A program made the position numbers and the translations under genes. From an uncultured Clostridia bacterium (GTDB lineage Bacteria > Bacillota > Clostridia > Oscillospirales > Ruminococcaceae): DNA of 47,393 nucleotides. Shown piece by piece: positions 1-7,383 of the stretch (its first letter is position 1; the number at the start of each line of letters is the position of its first letter). The notes beneath the pieces are model-generated. The model was not told the origin of the DNA, did not search any database, and saw nothing but the letters and a program-made list of their open reading frames with translations. Location: NCBI GenBank assembly GCA_947627005.1, contig CANQUJ010000015.1, forward strand, positions 1-47,393, read 5' to 3'.

Positions 1-50
1 GACTTTCTCGCTTTAATTTAACTCAAAGCAATTTCAAAAGGGTTTTTATA

Positions 51-72
51 GTTCTATTGTTCAATTTTCAAG
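51..72 (-). promoter_or_regulatory. boxA-like rRNA leader segment
   Basis: Read on the minus strand this is CTTGAAAATTGAACAATAG, the kind of sequence that precedes 16S or 23S genes in Firmicutes and acts in rRNA antitermination. It lies downstream of two tandem minus-strand promoters and leads out of the window to the left. The rRNA gene itself is not visible, so rRNA is an inference. Confidence 0.5.
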
Positions 73-110
73 CTGCCAATTTTCGCTCCCCTCCGAAAGG
101 GTGCCCGACT

Positions 111-139
111 ATCTTACCACATTTAAAAGCCTTTGTCAA
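111..139 (-). promoter_or_regulatory. Sigma-A promoter, proximal of a tandem pair
   Basis: On the minus strand: -35 TTGACA (134-139), 17-base spacer, -10 TAAGAT (111-116), with an A/T-rich upstream region. It points left, out of the window. With the promoter at 217-245 it forms a tandem pair typical of rRNA operons. Confidence 0.75.
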
Positions 140-216
140 TACCTTTTTAAAAAATATTTTCAAAAATTTTTAAACGTCAAGCTTAGGGGCTTTACCTCTC
201 GCGAGGCAGCTTTTGT

Positions 217-245
217 ATCCTATCACTTTTAAAAGCGTTTGTCAA
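217..245 (-). promoter_or_regulatory. Sigma-A promoter, distal of a tandem pair
   Basis: On the minus strand: -35 TTGACA (240-245), 17-base spacer, -10 TAGGAT (217-222). The spacer closely resembles that of the proximal promoter (AACGCTTTTAAAAGTGA against AAGGCTTTTAAATGTGG), so the two may be a duplication. Confidence 0.7.
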
Positions 246-269
246 GCGGTTTTTTTCTTTTTGGCCGTA

Positions 270-308
270 TGCACAATTAGTTTGTCGCTTGTTTCGACAA
301 TTTGTGCA
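270..308. repeat. Imperfect inverted repeat upstream of sleB
   Basis: TGCACAA (270-276) pairs with TTGTGCA (302-308), and TTGTCG (282-287) with CGACAA (295-300). It lies between the leftward promoters and sleB. It could be a weak terminator or an operator. No gene is seen in 1-406; the remainder is A/T-rich spacer. Confidence 0.4.
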
Positions 309-406
309 TTTTCGTCCTCGGAAGAATATTCCTGCGCCCCGCGGGGGATTTTATGAAGACAACGAGGCAATAATATGAGCAAACACCGAAAAAAGGAGAG
401 ATAAAA

Positions 407-1099
407 ATGGCATCGGAAGTTAAGGCAAAAACCGGACGCCGCGCTTTTTATTATATACCGGCGGCGTTTATTATATGTATGTCATTGCTTCATCTTATCT
501 GTCAAAATATTGACCTGCGGGAAACTCTTTCAAAGGTCGGCTCATCGGGAAGCGAGGTCACGGCGATACAACAGGCGCTTAAAGACAGGGGCTTGTTTAC
601 CGCCGACGTTACCGGCTACTACGGGACCCAAACGCAGGCGGCTGTCCGCAAATTTCAGAAGCAGAAAGGGCTTACGGTCGACGGCATTGCCGGCCCGCAG
701 ACCCTTTCGGCTCTCGGCATAAGCGTCGGGACGGTTCCGAAGGCGACCGAGTCTAACATCAACCTTTTGGCCCGAATCATTTCGGCCGAGGCCCGGGGCG
801 AGCCCTATACCGGGCAGGTGGCGGTCGGCGCGGTCGTTTTAAACCGGGTCGAACACCCCTCCTTCCCCGACAGCATCGCCGGGGTCATATATCAAAACGG
901 CGCGTTCACGGCGATAAACGACGGCCAGTTCTGGCAGCCCATCTCGTCTTCGGCGTATAACGCCGCGCGAGACGCCCTTAACGGCTGGGACCCCACCGGC
1001 GGCGCGATCTATTATTACAACCCGAAAAAGACAAGCAACCAATGGATCCGCTCTCGGCCGGTCATAACCACCATCGGCGACCACGTTTTCTGCTCGTAA
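407..1099 (+). CDS. sleB: Spore cortex-lytic enzyme SleB-type
   Basis: A 230-residue cell-wall hydrolase for breaking spore cortex peptidoglycan in germination. A basic N-terminus is followed by one hydrophobic segment (about residues 12-32), which acts as signal or anchor. A peptidoglycan-binding domain follows (about 43-105, IQQALKDRGLF to GPQTLSALG), then the SleB/hydrolase_2 catalytic domain (about 120-230). Glu128 in ISAEARGEPY fits the catalytic acid of this family, and the GAFTAI and GDHVFC motifs are present. The start has a good ribosome site (AAAGGAGAG) a few bases upstream. It is monocistronic, closed by the hairpin at 1111-1137. No convincing sigma-G promoter could be read. ypeB, the usual partner, is not adjacent. 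Confidence 0.9.
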   Translation: MASEVKAKTGRRAFYYIPAAFIICMSLLHLICQNIDLRETLSKVGSSGSEVTAIQQALKDRGLFTADVTGYYGTQTQAAVRKFQKQKGLTVDGIAGPQTLSALGISVGTVPKATESNINLLARIISAEARGEPYTGQVAVGAVVLNRVEHPSFPDSIAGVIYQNGAFTAINDGQFWQPISSSAYNAARDALNGWDPTGGAIYYYNPKKTSNQWIRSRPVITTIGDHVFCS

Positions 1100-1110
1100 A
1101 TTAAAAATTA

Positions 1111-1137
1111 AAAGGGGGAGATTCGTTCTCCCCCTTT
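1111..1137 (+). terminator. Terminator of sleB
   Basis: A perfect 11-base stem, AAAGGGGGAGA (1111-1121) with TCTCCCCCTTT (1127-1137), loop TTCGT, followed by GACTTTTTG. Confidence 0.8.
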
Positions 1138-1154
1138 GACTTTTTGAAAGGTTT

Positions 1155-1181
1155 ACGGAAAACCCGCCCGGGGTTTTCCGT
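1155..1181 (-). terminator. Hairpin after the 40-aa ORF
   Basis: An 11-base stem, ACGGAAAACCC (1155-1165) with GGGTTTTCCGT (1171-1181), loop GCCCG. It begins at the stop codon of the minus-strand small ORF. The downstream U-tract is poor, so it may work together with the sleB hairpin. Confidence 0.55.
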
Positions 1182-1303
1182 CAGCCGTCTACCTCGATGT
1201 ATTTGTGCGAGCAGCTTCCCAAAACCTCGGCCGCAAGCTTTAAAAGCAGGGCGGCACAGGCGGCGGCCGCCGCGGCGGCAAGAATCTTCAAAAACTTTTT
1301 CAT
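1181..1303 (-). CDS. Small (40 aa) predicted membrane peptide
   Basis: An ATG at 1303-1301 is preceded by GGAAGGA at good spacing and opens 40 codons ending in TGA. The peptide begins MKKFLKILAAAAAAACAALL, with a basic N-terminus and one Ala/Leu-rich hydrophobic segment, and ends in a polar tail with SCSHKYIEVDG. A hairpin follows at the stop. There is no homology I recognise. The ribosome site, the flanking hairpin and the signal-like N-terminus argue for a real gene. Function unknown; it could be a small membrane or secreted peptide. Confidence 0.55.
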   Translation of the reverse strand: MKKFLKILAAAAAAACAALLLKLAAEVLGSCSHKYIEVDG

Positions 1304-1403
1304 ATATAATCCTTCCTTCCGTATAATGCGGTCTTAATTTTTATTTATTATACCACAAAAAGATTGCCTTTTGCAAGCCCCGGGGCGGATTTGCGGAAAA
1401 ATC

Positions 1404-1432
1404 TTGATTTTTTTGCGCGCTGCCGCTATAAT
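1404..1432 (+). promoter_or_regulatory. Sigma-A promoter of flippase gene
   Basis: TTGATT (1404-1409), 17-base spacer, TATAAT (1427-1432). The -35 and following T-run resemble the promoter at 26650-26678. Its position shows that an upstream start at 1364 cannot be used. Confidence 0.75.
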
Positions 1433-1465
1433 ACTATTTATAATATAGAAAGGCGGCGCGAAAAG

Positions 1466-2944
1466 GTGATCACAAAGCAGAGCTATAAAAAGCTTTTTTC
1501 AAATACGATTATTTTCGCGATCGGCACGTTCGGCTCAAAGCTTTTAGTTTTGTTCCTCGTCCCGCTATATACCGCCGCCCTCTCGCCCGACCAATACGGA
1601 ACGGTAGACCTCGTCGCGCAGACGGCTAACATTCTTCTTCCGATCTTCACCCTCTCGGTGGCCGACGCCGCGCTTCGCTTCGGGCTTGACGCCAAATCCC
1701 CCGAACAGCGGCAGACGGTATACACCACCTGCCTTTTCGTGGTCGCCGGCGGCCTCGGGATAATGGCCTGCGTCTTCCCCCTTCTTTCAAGATTAGACTT
1801 TTTGCGCGGCTTCGCGCCTATACTTTATATATATGTATGGACCGCCGCGCTTAAACAGCTCAACGCGACATACGTCCGCTCGCTCGAAAAGGTTCGCCTC
1901 TTCGCGCTGGACGGAATTTTGACCACCCTCGCGATGATTCTCTTTAACCTGCTCTTCCTTCTAAAATTCAAGTGGGGAATGAGGGGCTATCTCTTCGCGA
2001 TAATCCTCTCCGACCTCTGCTCAAGCGTGTTTCTGTTCTTTGCGGCGGGGCTTTATAAGCACATCAGCCCTAAAAGGTTCTCTCTTTCGGCATTGAAAGA
2101 TATGCTCCGCTACTGCGCGCCGCTGGTTCCGACCACTCTTTTATGGCTTATAACCTCTATCTCCGACCGCTTCATCATAACCTATTTCCACGGCGAGGCG
2201 ATGAACGGAATAAACACCGTCGCGTATAAAATTCCGACCATTATAACGACTGTTTTCACGATGTTTTCGCAGGCATGGAATATGTCCGCCATCCAAGAAA
2301 ACGATTCTTCGGGGCGCGAGGGCTTCTATACCACCGTCTTTTCGCTGAATCAGTCGTTTATGTACGTTATGGCCGCGGGGATACTTTTAATCAACCGCCC
2401 GCTGACCTATATCTGGGTAAACCCCGCCTATCACGAGGCTATGCTCTATTCCCCGATTTTGACTCTCGCGACCGTTTTTACCTGCTTCAACGTCTTTTTA
2501 GGCTCGGTCTATATCGCCGAAAAGCGGACGAAAAGGTCTTTTTTGACCTCTCTCGCCGCCGGGCTGATAAACATAGTCTTAAACTTCGCGCTGATTCCCA
2601 AATTCGGGATTTTCGGCGCCGCCGGGGCGACTTTCGCGGCATACTTCGCGGTCTTCTTCTTCCGCCTCTTCGATACCGACCGCATCATTCCCTTTAAATT
2701 TTCCCTTTTGAAGATTCTCTCAAACACCGCCGTTCTCTGCGCTATGGCGGCGATAAACCTGTTTTCCGGCGCTTGGGTATATATCTCGCTCGGGGCGCTG
2801 TTTGTCGCGGTCTTCGCGATGAACTTCACCGAGCTTTTAAAGGCCGCGGCTTTTTTGACCCCGGCAAAGATAAGAGAAAAGATTCCCCTGCTTAAAAAAT
2901 TCGGCCGCGCGGCAGGCGGCAATAATTCGGAAGGAGATGAATAA
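1466..2944 (+). CDS. Polysaccharide/oligosaccharide flippase (MOP superfamily)
   Basis: A 492-residue multi-pass membrane protein of the Wzx/MATE-like MOP exporter superfamily, which flips lipid-linked glycans or exports polysaccharide. About twelve to fourteen hydrophobic helices can be read. The N-terminal region (SNTIIFAIGTFGSKLLVLFL, then PLYTAALSPDQYGTVDL) is typical of polysaccharide biosynthesis flippases. The start chosen is GTG at 1466, with AAAGGCGG about ten bases upstream; the longer reading from 1364 would begin before the promoter. It is followed after 3 bases by a small PC4-type gene. No glycosyltransferases are nearby, so the glycan substrate is unknown. Confidence 0.8.
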   Translation: MITKQSYKKLFSNTIIFAIGTFGSKLLVLFLVPLYTAALSPDQYGTVDLVAQTANILLPIFTLSVADAALRFGLDAKSPEQRQTVYTTCLFVVAGGLGIMACVFPLLSRLDFLRGFAPILYIYVWTAALKQLNATYVRSLEKVRLFALDGILTTLAMILFNLLFLLKFKWGMRGYLFAIILSDLCSSVFLFFAAGLYKHISPKRFSLSALKDMLRYCAPLVPTTLLWLITSISDRFIITYFHGEAMNGINTVAYKIPTIITTVFTMFSQAWNMSAIQENDSSGREGFYTTVFSLNQSFMYVMAAGILLINRPLTYIWVNPAYHEAMLYSPILTLATVFTCFNVFLGSVYIAEKRTKRSFLTSLAAGLINIVLNFALIPKFGIFGAAGATFAAYFAVFFFRLFDTDRIIPFKFSLLKILSNTAVLCAMAAINLFSGAWVYISLGALFVAVFAMNFTELLKAAAFLTPAKIREKIPLLKKFGRAAGGNNSEGDE

Positions 2945-2947
2945 CAA

Positions 2948-3211
2948 ATGGCGGAGCTTAAGTATGAGATCACCGAGCATATCGCGGTTTTGGGCGAAAG
3001 CAGCCGCGGGTGGACAAAGGAGCTTAACAAGGTAAGCTGGAACGACTACCCCCCTAAGTTCGACATTCGCGAGTGGTCGCCCGATCACCAAAGAATGGGC
3101 AAGGGCGTGACCCTTTCGGAGGAGGAGTTTGAAAACCTCAAAAGGGTGATCAACGGCGAAGACCCTCTTCTTGAAGACGGCGACGACGTCGACGAAAGCG
3201 CGATTCTTTAA
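2948..3211 (+). CDS. YdbC/PC4-type ssDNA-binding protein
   Basis: An 87-residue protein matching the YdbC family, with a PC4 (p15 transcriptional coactivator) fold. The diagnostic stretches are VLGESSRGWTKELNKVSWND, FDIREWSPDH and MGKGVTLSEEE. Members bind single-stranded nucleic acid as dimers through the conserved Lys/Trp sheet. The acidic C-terminal tail (residues about 72-87) is typical. It starts 3 bases after the flippase stop, so the two are probably co-transcribed. The terminator at 3231-3256 closes the unit. Confidence 0.8.
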   Translation: MAELKYEITEHIAVLGESSRGWTKELNKVSWNDYPPKFDIREWSPDHQRMGKGVTLSEEEFENLKRVINGEDPLLEDGDDVDESAIL

Positions 3212-3230
3212 AATCGAACACACAAAAGAA

Positions 3231-3256
3231 CCCCCGCCTCAATCAAAAGGCGGGGG
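3231..3256. terminator. Bidirectional terminator
   Basis: CCCCCGCCT (3231-3239) pairs with AGGCGGGGG (3248-3256). An A-rich run lies on the left and ATTTTATTT on the right, so it can serve both the rightward ydbC-type gene and the leftward lipoprotein gene ending at 3270. Confidence 0.85.
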
Positions 3257-3269
3257 ATTTTATTTCGGC

Positions 3270-4970
3270 TTATTTCTTTATAAGTCTGAATACGAGCGAC
3301 CTTGTCTGCTTGATCTTTTGGGTGTCGGTCGCGGTGCGGTGGCAGTCCATTCTTCTGCCGTCAAGGACGTATTTAGAGGTGAGATCGTTAAGAATATCCT
3401 TGGCGAAGTTAGCCTTGCCGTAATAGTCTACCGCGTCGTAGTGAAGCTCCGTCGTCGCAAACTGAATGTTTACATAAACGTATTTCTTTCCGTTCGCATT
3501 GTCGAGCGCCTTTTTGGTCGCGGCTCTGATAATCGACTCGGCTTCGGACATATCCGAAACGTAGCAGTCGTTCATCTTATACCAGTTATAGTCGTCCGAA
3601 GTTGCCGAAGGCATGGTGTAGTATTTGCTGAGATCGTAGACCTTCGTTCTGGTGTTTTTGATGTATTCGTCGTTTACGAGCAGGAAGTCGTATACCAAGA
3701 AGTTGTCGTCTATGGCGTTGCCGTCTCTCGGGTCGGCCCAGCCTTCGTCAACGTTATACCACTTTCCGCCGAGCTTGACCTTTACCCACATATGGTCGTC
3801 GTTAAGGCCGTTGCCGCAGACGTATACCGTGTCGAATCCTGCCCTCGAAAGAAGATAGAAGGCCGCCTTGGCGTATCCTACGCAGGTTCCGTTGCCGTCG
3901 ACTATCGGTCCGTACGCCGAGGCGAAGTATTTGCTGTGCTCATAAACCGAGTTCTTCGCGATCCACTCGTAGATATACTTGATCTTGTTGTAGTCGGAAT
4001 ATCCGCTGATGGTCTTGATGATCTTATCCCCCGCCGATTCGAGGCGGCTAACCATCTTCTGCCCCTCTTCAAGGGTGTCGACGTAATACCCGAGAGTAAG
4101 GGTTATATTGTCGTTGACTCTCGTCACCTGGTCGAAGTAGCAATAGGTCGTTCCGACGATCTGCGCGATATACTGCGCAAAGGCCATAGCTTCGTCGTAG
4201 TTTAAGTATTCCTTAAGGTTTACGGTCGGAGCCATGATCTGTACCGCCCCGGCAAGCTTGTCGAGCGCCTTTTGATATCTCGACTCGGAGAAGAGGCCGT
4301 ACATATACTCCGCGCCGTTGTCTTTAACCCAGTCCCCGGCGGTATAGCTTACGTCCCCTCCGGTCGAAGAATTGTCCGGCGCGGTCTCGGTCGGCTCGTC
4401 GTCGGCGTATTCAACGTCGCCGTCGCTCTCTGCCGGCTTTTTCTCGGGCGCGGAGGCCGGCTTATCGTCCGAAAGATATATGTTGCTGACGTATCCCGTC
4501 TCGCCTTTATATTCGATCCTGTACCACCCGGTAGAGGCCCGGCCGGTGACTTTAACCTCGTCGCCCTCGTTAAGCGCGCCTATTCTTCCGAACTCGGTCG
4601 AAGGGCCGCTTCTTACGTTAAGTGATATGGTCGCGTATTTGGTCGCGGTAAGGTCTTCGACGGTAAAGTCGTTCTTGTCGGTCTTCTTGGCGGATTCCTT
4701 GGTGGCCTCGGTGGTCGGCTCGGTCGCCGGTTCCGTCGGCTCGGTCGCGGGCTCCGTCGGCTCGGTTGCCGGCTCTGTCGGCTCTGTCGGCGCGGGGGTG
4801 GCCTCGGTCGGGGCCGAGCTGCTGTCCGCCGGTATCTCCGCAGTCGCCGCAGGGTCTAAGGTGACTCCCGGCTGCTCGATCGGCTCTTCGGGTATCCGCC
4901 CGCAGGCCGCGAGCGCAGTCATCGCAAGAACCGCCGCGACGATAAACGCCGCGATTCTTCTGAAATTCAT
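3270..4970 (-). CDS. SH3b-transglutaminase-like lipoprotein
   Basis: A 566-residue surface lipoprotein. The signal peptide ends in lipobox LAAC, with Cys23 as lipidation site. A long Pro/Thr/Glu linker with repeated PATEPTE units follows (about 40-90), then a bacterial SH3 domain (about 105-170, ISLNVRSGPSTEFGRIG). The C-terminal half is a transglutaminase/protease-like domain with a readable triad: Cys363 (GNGTCVGYA), His393 (DDHMWV) and Asp408 (NVDEGW). Such domains act as cysteine peptidases or crosslinkers at the cell wall. GGAGGA supports the start. It lies 44 bases after a homologous gene and is probably in the same transcript. The substrate cannot be read from sequence. Confidence 0.8.
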   Translation of the reverse strand: MNFRRIAAFIVAAVLAMTALAACGRIPEEPIEQPGVTLDPAATAEIPADSSSAPTEATPAPTEPTEPATEPTEPATEPTEPATEPTTEATKESAKKTDKNDFTVEDLTATKYATISLNVRSGPSTEFGRIGALNEGDEVKVTGRASTGWYRIEYKGETGYVSNIYLSDDKPASAPEKKPAESDGDVEYADDEPTETAPDNSSTGGDVSYTAGDWVKDNGAEYMYGLFSESRYQKALDKLAGAVQIMAPTVNLKEYLNYDEAMAFAQYIAQIVGTTYCYFDQVTRVNDNITLTLGYYVDTLEEGQKMVSRLESAGDKIIKTISGYSDYNKIKYIYEWIAKNSVYEHSKYFASAYGPIVDGNGTCVGYAKAAFYLLSRAGFDTVYVCGNGLNDDHMWVKVKLGGKWYNVDEGWADPRDGNAIDDNFLVYDFLLVNDEYIKNTRTKVYDLSKYYTMPSATSDDYNWYKMNDCYVSDMSEAESIIRAATKKALDNANGKKYVYVNIQFATTELHYDAVDYYGKANFAKDILNDLTSKYVLDGRRMDCHRTATDTQKIKQTRSLVFRLIKK

Positions 4971-5014
4971 AACGATTCCTCCATGTCATCAAATTTTTTC
5001 GTCGTTATTGTAAT

Positions 5015-6325
5015 TTATTGCTCGTCTTTGGTAACAAGGGTTATGATGAAGGTAAAGGGGCCCTTGCCGTCCTTGTGCCCGCGATATTGCCTCCACGATC
5101 CGAAGTTAGACCCCGCCTGTTCGTTTACGTCGCGGATAATATCCTGGATCTCCGCCCCGTAGTCGGTCAAAAGAAGCCTGTGGTAAACGTCGGTGTAAAG
5201 GTCTTCGTCCGAGACTCTCAAATAAACGTATCTTCCGCCGTTCTGCGCGCACTCGAGCGCCTGCTTTTCGACTATCTCGTACGCCTGCTCGTATGTCTCG
5301 GCGTAGTAGCCCATAACCATATGATAGCTCAAATCCATCGACTCGGCCACCGGAATGTCGAAGTAATACTTCCCGCCGTAATAGTCGTTGTCAAACTTCT
5401 CGGCGTGGTCCTGCATCAGAACCTCGTCCGAGATCAAGAAGTAGTCGTAGTTTATAAAGTTCGGGTCGTCTCTTCCGGTCGGGTCGGCCCATGTCGGGTC
5501 GAGGATATACCACTTTCCGTCCGAAAGTCTGACGTAGTTCCACTTGTGGGTAAGCTCCAAGCTGTCCCCGTGGCCGACCGCAAACGCCGCCTCAAATCCC
5601 GCCCTCGTCAAAAGAAGGTGCATCGCGTCGGCGTAACCCTGGCAGGTCGCGGTCTGCTCAACAAGAGCGCCGTAGGCGGTAAACGGAAGCTTCGCCGTCT
5701 CGCCGTAGGTAGTGTTTAAAACAAGGTAGTCGTGAAGATACTTGACCCTTTCATATTCGGTGCCGTCCGGAATTCCGGCGATGATCTCGTCAAGCTTGGC
5801 GTTAAGCTGAGAGGTATAGTTCCAAGCGTCGGCCTCGGTGACCACCGCGTCGAAGTTATATGGCAGAACGAGGGATTCCTTTTTTCCGTCGCCGTCGGTG
5901 TCTTTAAAGTTAAAGCTGTTGCCCATATAGGTATAGTCGATGCACATCGTATAGATAAAGTGGCAGAACATATTGCTGTCCTCCGCCGGGATTCCGTTCG
6001 GAAGCTCGCACATAAGCTCTACGTTCTTGATGGCGTTCATAACAACCGCGACGTCTTCTTTGATGTCGTCCTCAAGCTGGTTCCAGATATATTCCAGCCC
6101 GTTGTCTTTAACAAACCCGATGTCGTAGCCGTTCCAGGTCTCGCCGGTCGGCGCGGTCTGCTCTCCGGGGGTCTCGTCCCCGCCGTCGGTCGGAACAGTC
6201 GACGAAGAGTCGCCGGTCACCGGCTCGCTCCCCTCCGGGACTTCGCCGCCTATCTTCTTTCCGCAAGAGGAGAAGCATAGAACAACAATGCAAAGAGCGG
6301 TCAATACCGCGAAAAATTTCTTCAT
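5015..6325 (-). CDS. Transglutaminase-like lipoprotein
   Basis: A 436-residue paralogue of the downstream gene, without the SH3 domain. The signal peptide ends in lipobox CFSSC; a short Ser/Thr/Glu-rich linker follows. The transglutaminase-like core has Cys228 (ATCQGYADA), His260 (LTHKWNYV) and Asp276 (LDPTWADP), at spacings of 32 and 16 residues against 30 and 15 in the neighbour. A DTDGDGKKE stretch looks like a calcium loop. The start is ATG 6325 because AAAGGAAA lies just upstream; an ATG seven codons earlier lacks this. A strong promoter lies at 6458-6486. The role is probably extracellular peptide or wall processing; the substrate is unknown. Confidence 0.8.
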   Translation of the reverse strand: MKKFFAVLTALCIVVLCFSSCGKKIGGEVPEGSEPVTGDSSSTVPTDGGDETPGEQTAPTGETWNGYDIGFVKDNGLEYIWNQLEDDIKEDVAVVMNAIKNVELMCELPNGIPAEDSNMFCHFIYTMCIDYTYMGNSFNFKDTDGDGKKESLVLPYNFDAVVTEADAWNYTSQLNAKLDEIIAGIPDGTEYERVKYLHDYLVLNTTYGETAKLPFTAYGALVEQTATCQGYADAMHLLLTRAGFEAAFAVGHGDSLELTHKWNYVRLSDGKWYILDPTWADPTGRDDPNFINYDYFLISDEVLMQDHAEKFDNDYYGGKYYFDIPVAESMDLSYHMVMGYYAETYEQAYEIVEKQALECAQNGGRYVYLRVSDEDLYTDVYHRLLLTDYGAEIQDIIRDVNEQAGSNFGSWRQYRGHKDGKGPFTFIITLVTKDEQ

Positions 6326-6457
6326 AGCGATAACATTTCCTTTCATTTTTGCAATAACCTTCTTCTTTTTGAATCATGCCGCTTATAAAACGCGCGAGGC
6401 GGGCAAAATATTGCGCCCGCGCAAAAAAATCCGCAAAATCCGCATGATACACCTTTT

Positions 6458-6486
6458 ATAATACCTTTAAAATTCCCCGCTGTCAA
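6458..6486 (-). promoter_or_regulatory. Sigma-A promoter of transglutaminase pair
   Basis: On the minus strand: TTGACA (6481-6486), 17-base spacer, TATTAT (6458-6463). It lies just after the stop of the binding-protein gene and separates the transglutaminase pair from the upstream operon. Confidence 0.75.
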
Positions 6487-6492
6487 TAGTTT

Positions 6493-7383
6493 TTATTTAA
6501 GCTTCTCGGCACATTCCGAAATAACCGCGCCAAGCCGCGCCGTCGGCCGCTCGAACCTTTCAAAGTCTATCTCTATAAGCTTTGAATGTGGAAAAACGTC
6601 TTCGACTTCGTCTTCGTCGACCCCTTCGGCGTAGAAGACTATATCCGGCGCAAGAACGAACAGCTCGTCCGAGTCGGCGAAATATTCGCCGATTTTCTGC
6701 CAAAGGTTCTGCCCGAAGACGGATAACATATCCGAACAAAGGGCGTCTGTCGGCGAAAGCATAAGCCCGCCCTCGGCCTCGGCCTCTACTACCACGAAGC
6801 TTTTGCCGATCTCAAGCGCCTGCGCGCTTTGAAGCGCAGAATCAAGCCCCGAAAGCGCGTTATAGGCGATGCTCACCGAATCCGTCTCGCCGAAAAATAT
6901 CGCCGAGAGGTTTATATAAAGCTCGCAGAGCTCGGCGTAGGTCTTCGGTACAGAGAAGGTCATGACCCTTACCCCGGCCTGTTTGATCAAAAGCTCGTCG
7001 GTCGAGGCTATCGGCGACTGGGTTATCAAAAGCTCGGGCGAAAGCTCTGCTATCGCGGCGGCGTTAGGGCTTGCGGGGCTTCCCGCTTTTATAAGCCCCT
7101 CGGCCTCTGCCGGGTAGTCGCAATAATCCCCGACCGCCGAAAGCTTTTCCCCCGCGCCGATATCGAAGAGAATTTCGGTCAGCGCCGGCGAGAGCGAAAC
7201 AACGCTCTGCGGGGCCTGCTCAAAGGTCTCGCCGTCAACGCTTATCGGATAGGGCCGCCTCTCTGGCGGGGCGTCGGTCTTCAAAGTCTCGCTGACTATC
7301 GGCCGGCGGTCTATCTCTCTTCCGCAAGCCGAAAAAACAAGCGCCGAACATATCAAAACCGCGATAATTCCGTATTTTTTCAT
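6493..7383 (-). CDS. Orphan class III ABC substrate-binding lipoprotein
   Basis: A 296-residue lipoprotein (lipobox FSAC, Cys20) of the helical-backbone binding protein family (BtuF/FhuD type), which delivers cobalamin, haem or ferric siderophore to ABC importers. Recognisable parts are PQSVVSLSPALTEILFDIGA, VGDYCDYPAEA, and the second lobe from about residue 190. No permease or ATPase lies nearby, so it is an orphan, and the ligand cannot be assigned. Its ATG overlaps the tsaD stop as ATGA, which suggests translational coupling to a tRNA-modification gene, an unusual pairing. Confidence 0.75.
   Translation of the reverse strand: MKKYGIIAVLICSALVFSACGREIDRRPIVSETLKTDAPPERRPYPISVDGETFEQAPQSVVSLSPALTEILFDIGAGEKLSAVGDYCDYPAEAEGLIKAGSPASPNAAAIAELSPELLITQSPIASTDELLIKQAGVRVMTFSVPKTYAELCELYINLSAIFFGETDSVSIAYNALSGLDSALQSAQALEIGKSFVVVEAEAEGGLMLSPTDALCSDMLSVFGQNLWQKIGEYFADSDELFVLAPDIVFYAEGVDEDEVEDVFPHSKLIEIDFERFERPTARLGAVISECAEKLK

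Noticed and set aside
1364-1465. Longer N-terminus for the flippase
   Set aside because: It begins before the promoter at 1404-1432 and lacks a ribosome site; GTG 1466 is better.
3171-4205. 344-codon plus-strand frame opposite the SH3-transglutaminase gene
   Set aside because: It is a mirror of the real gene, with no domain and no start signal.
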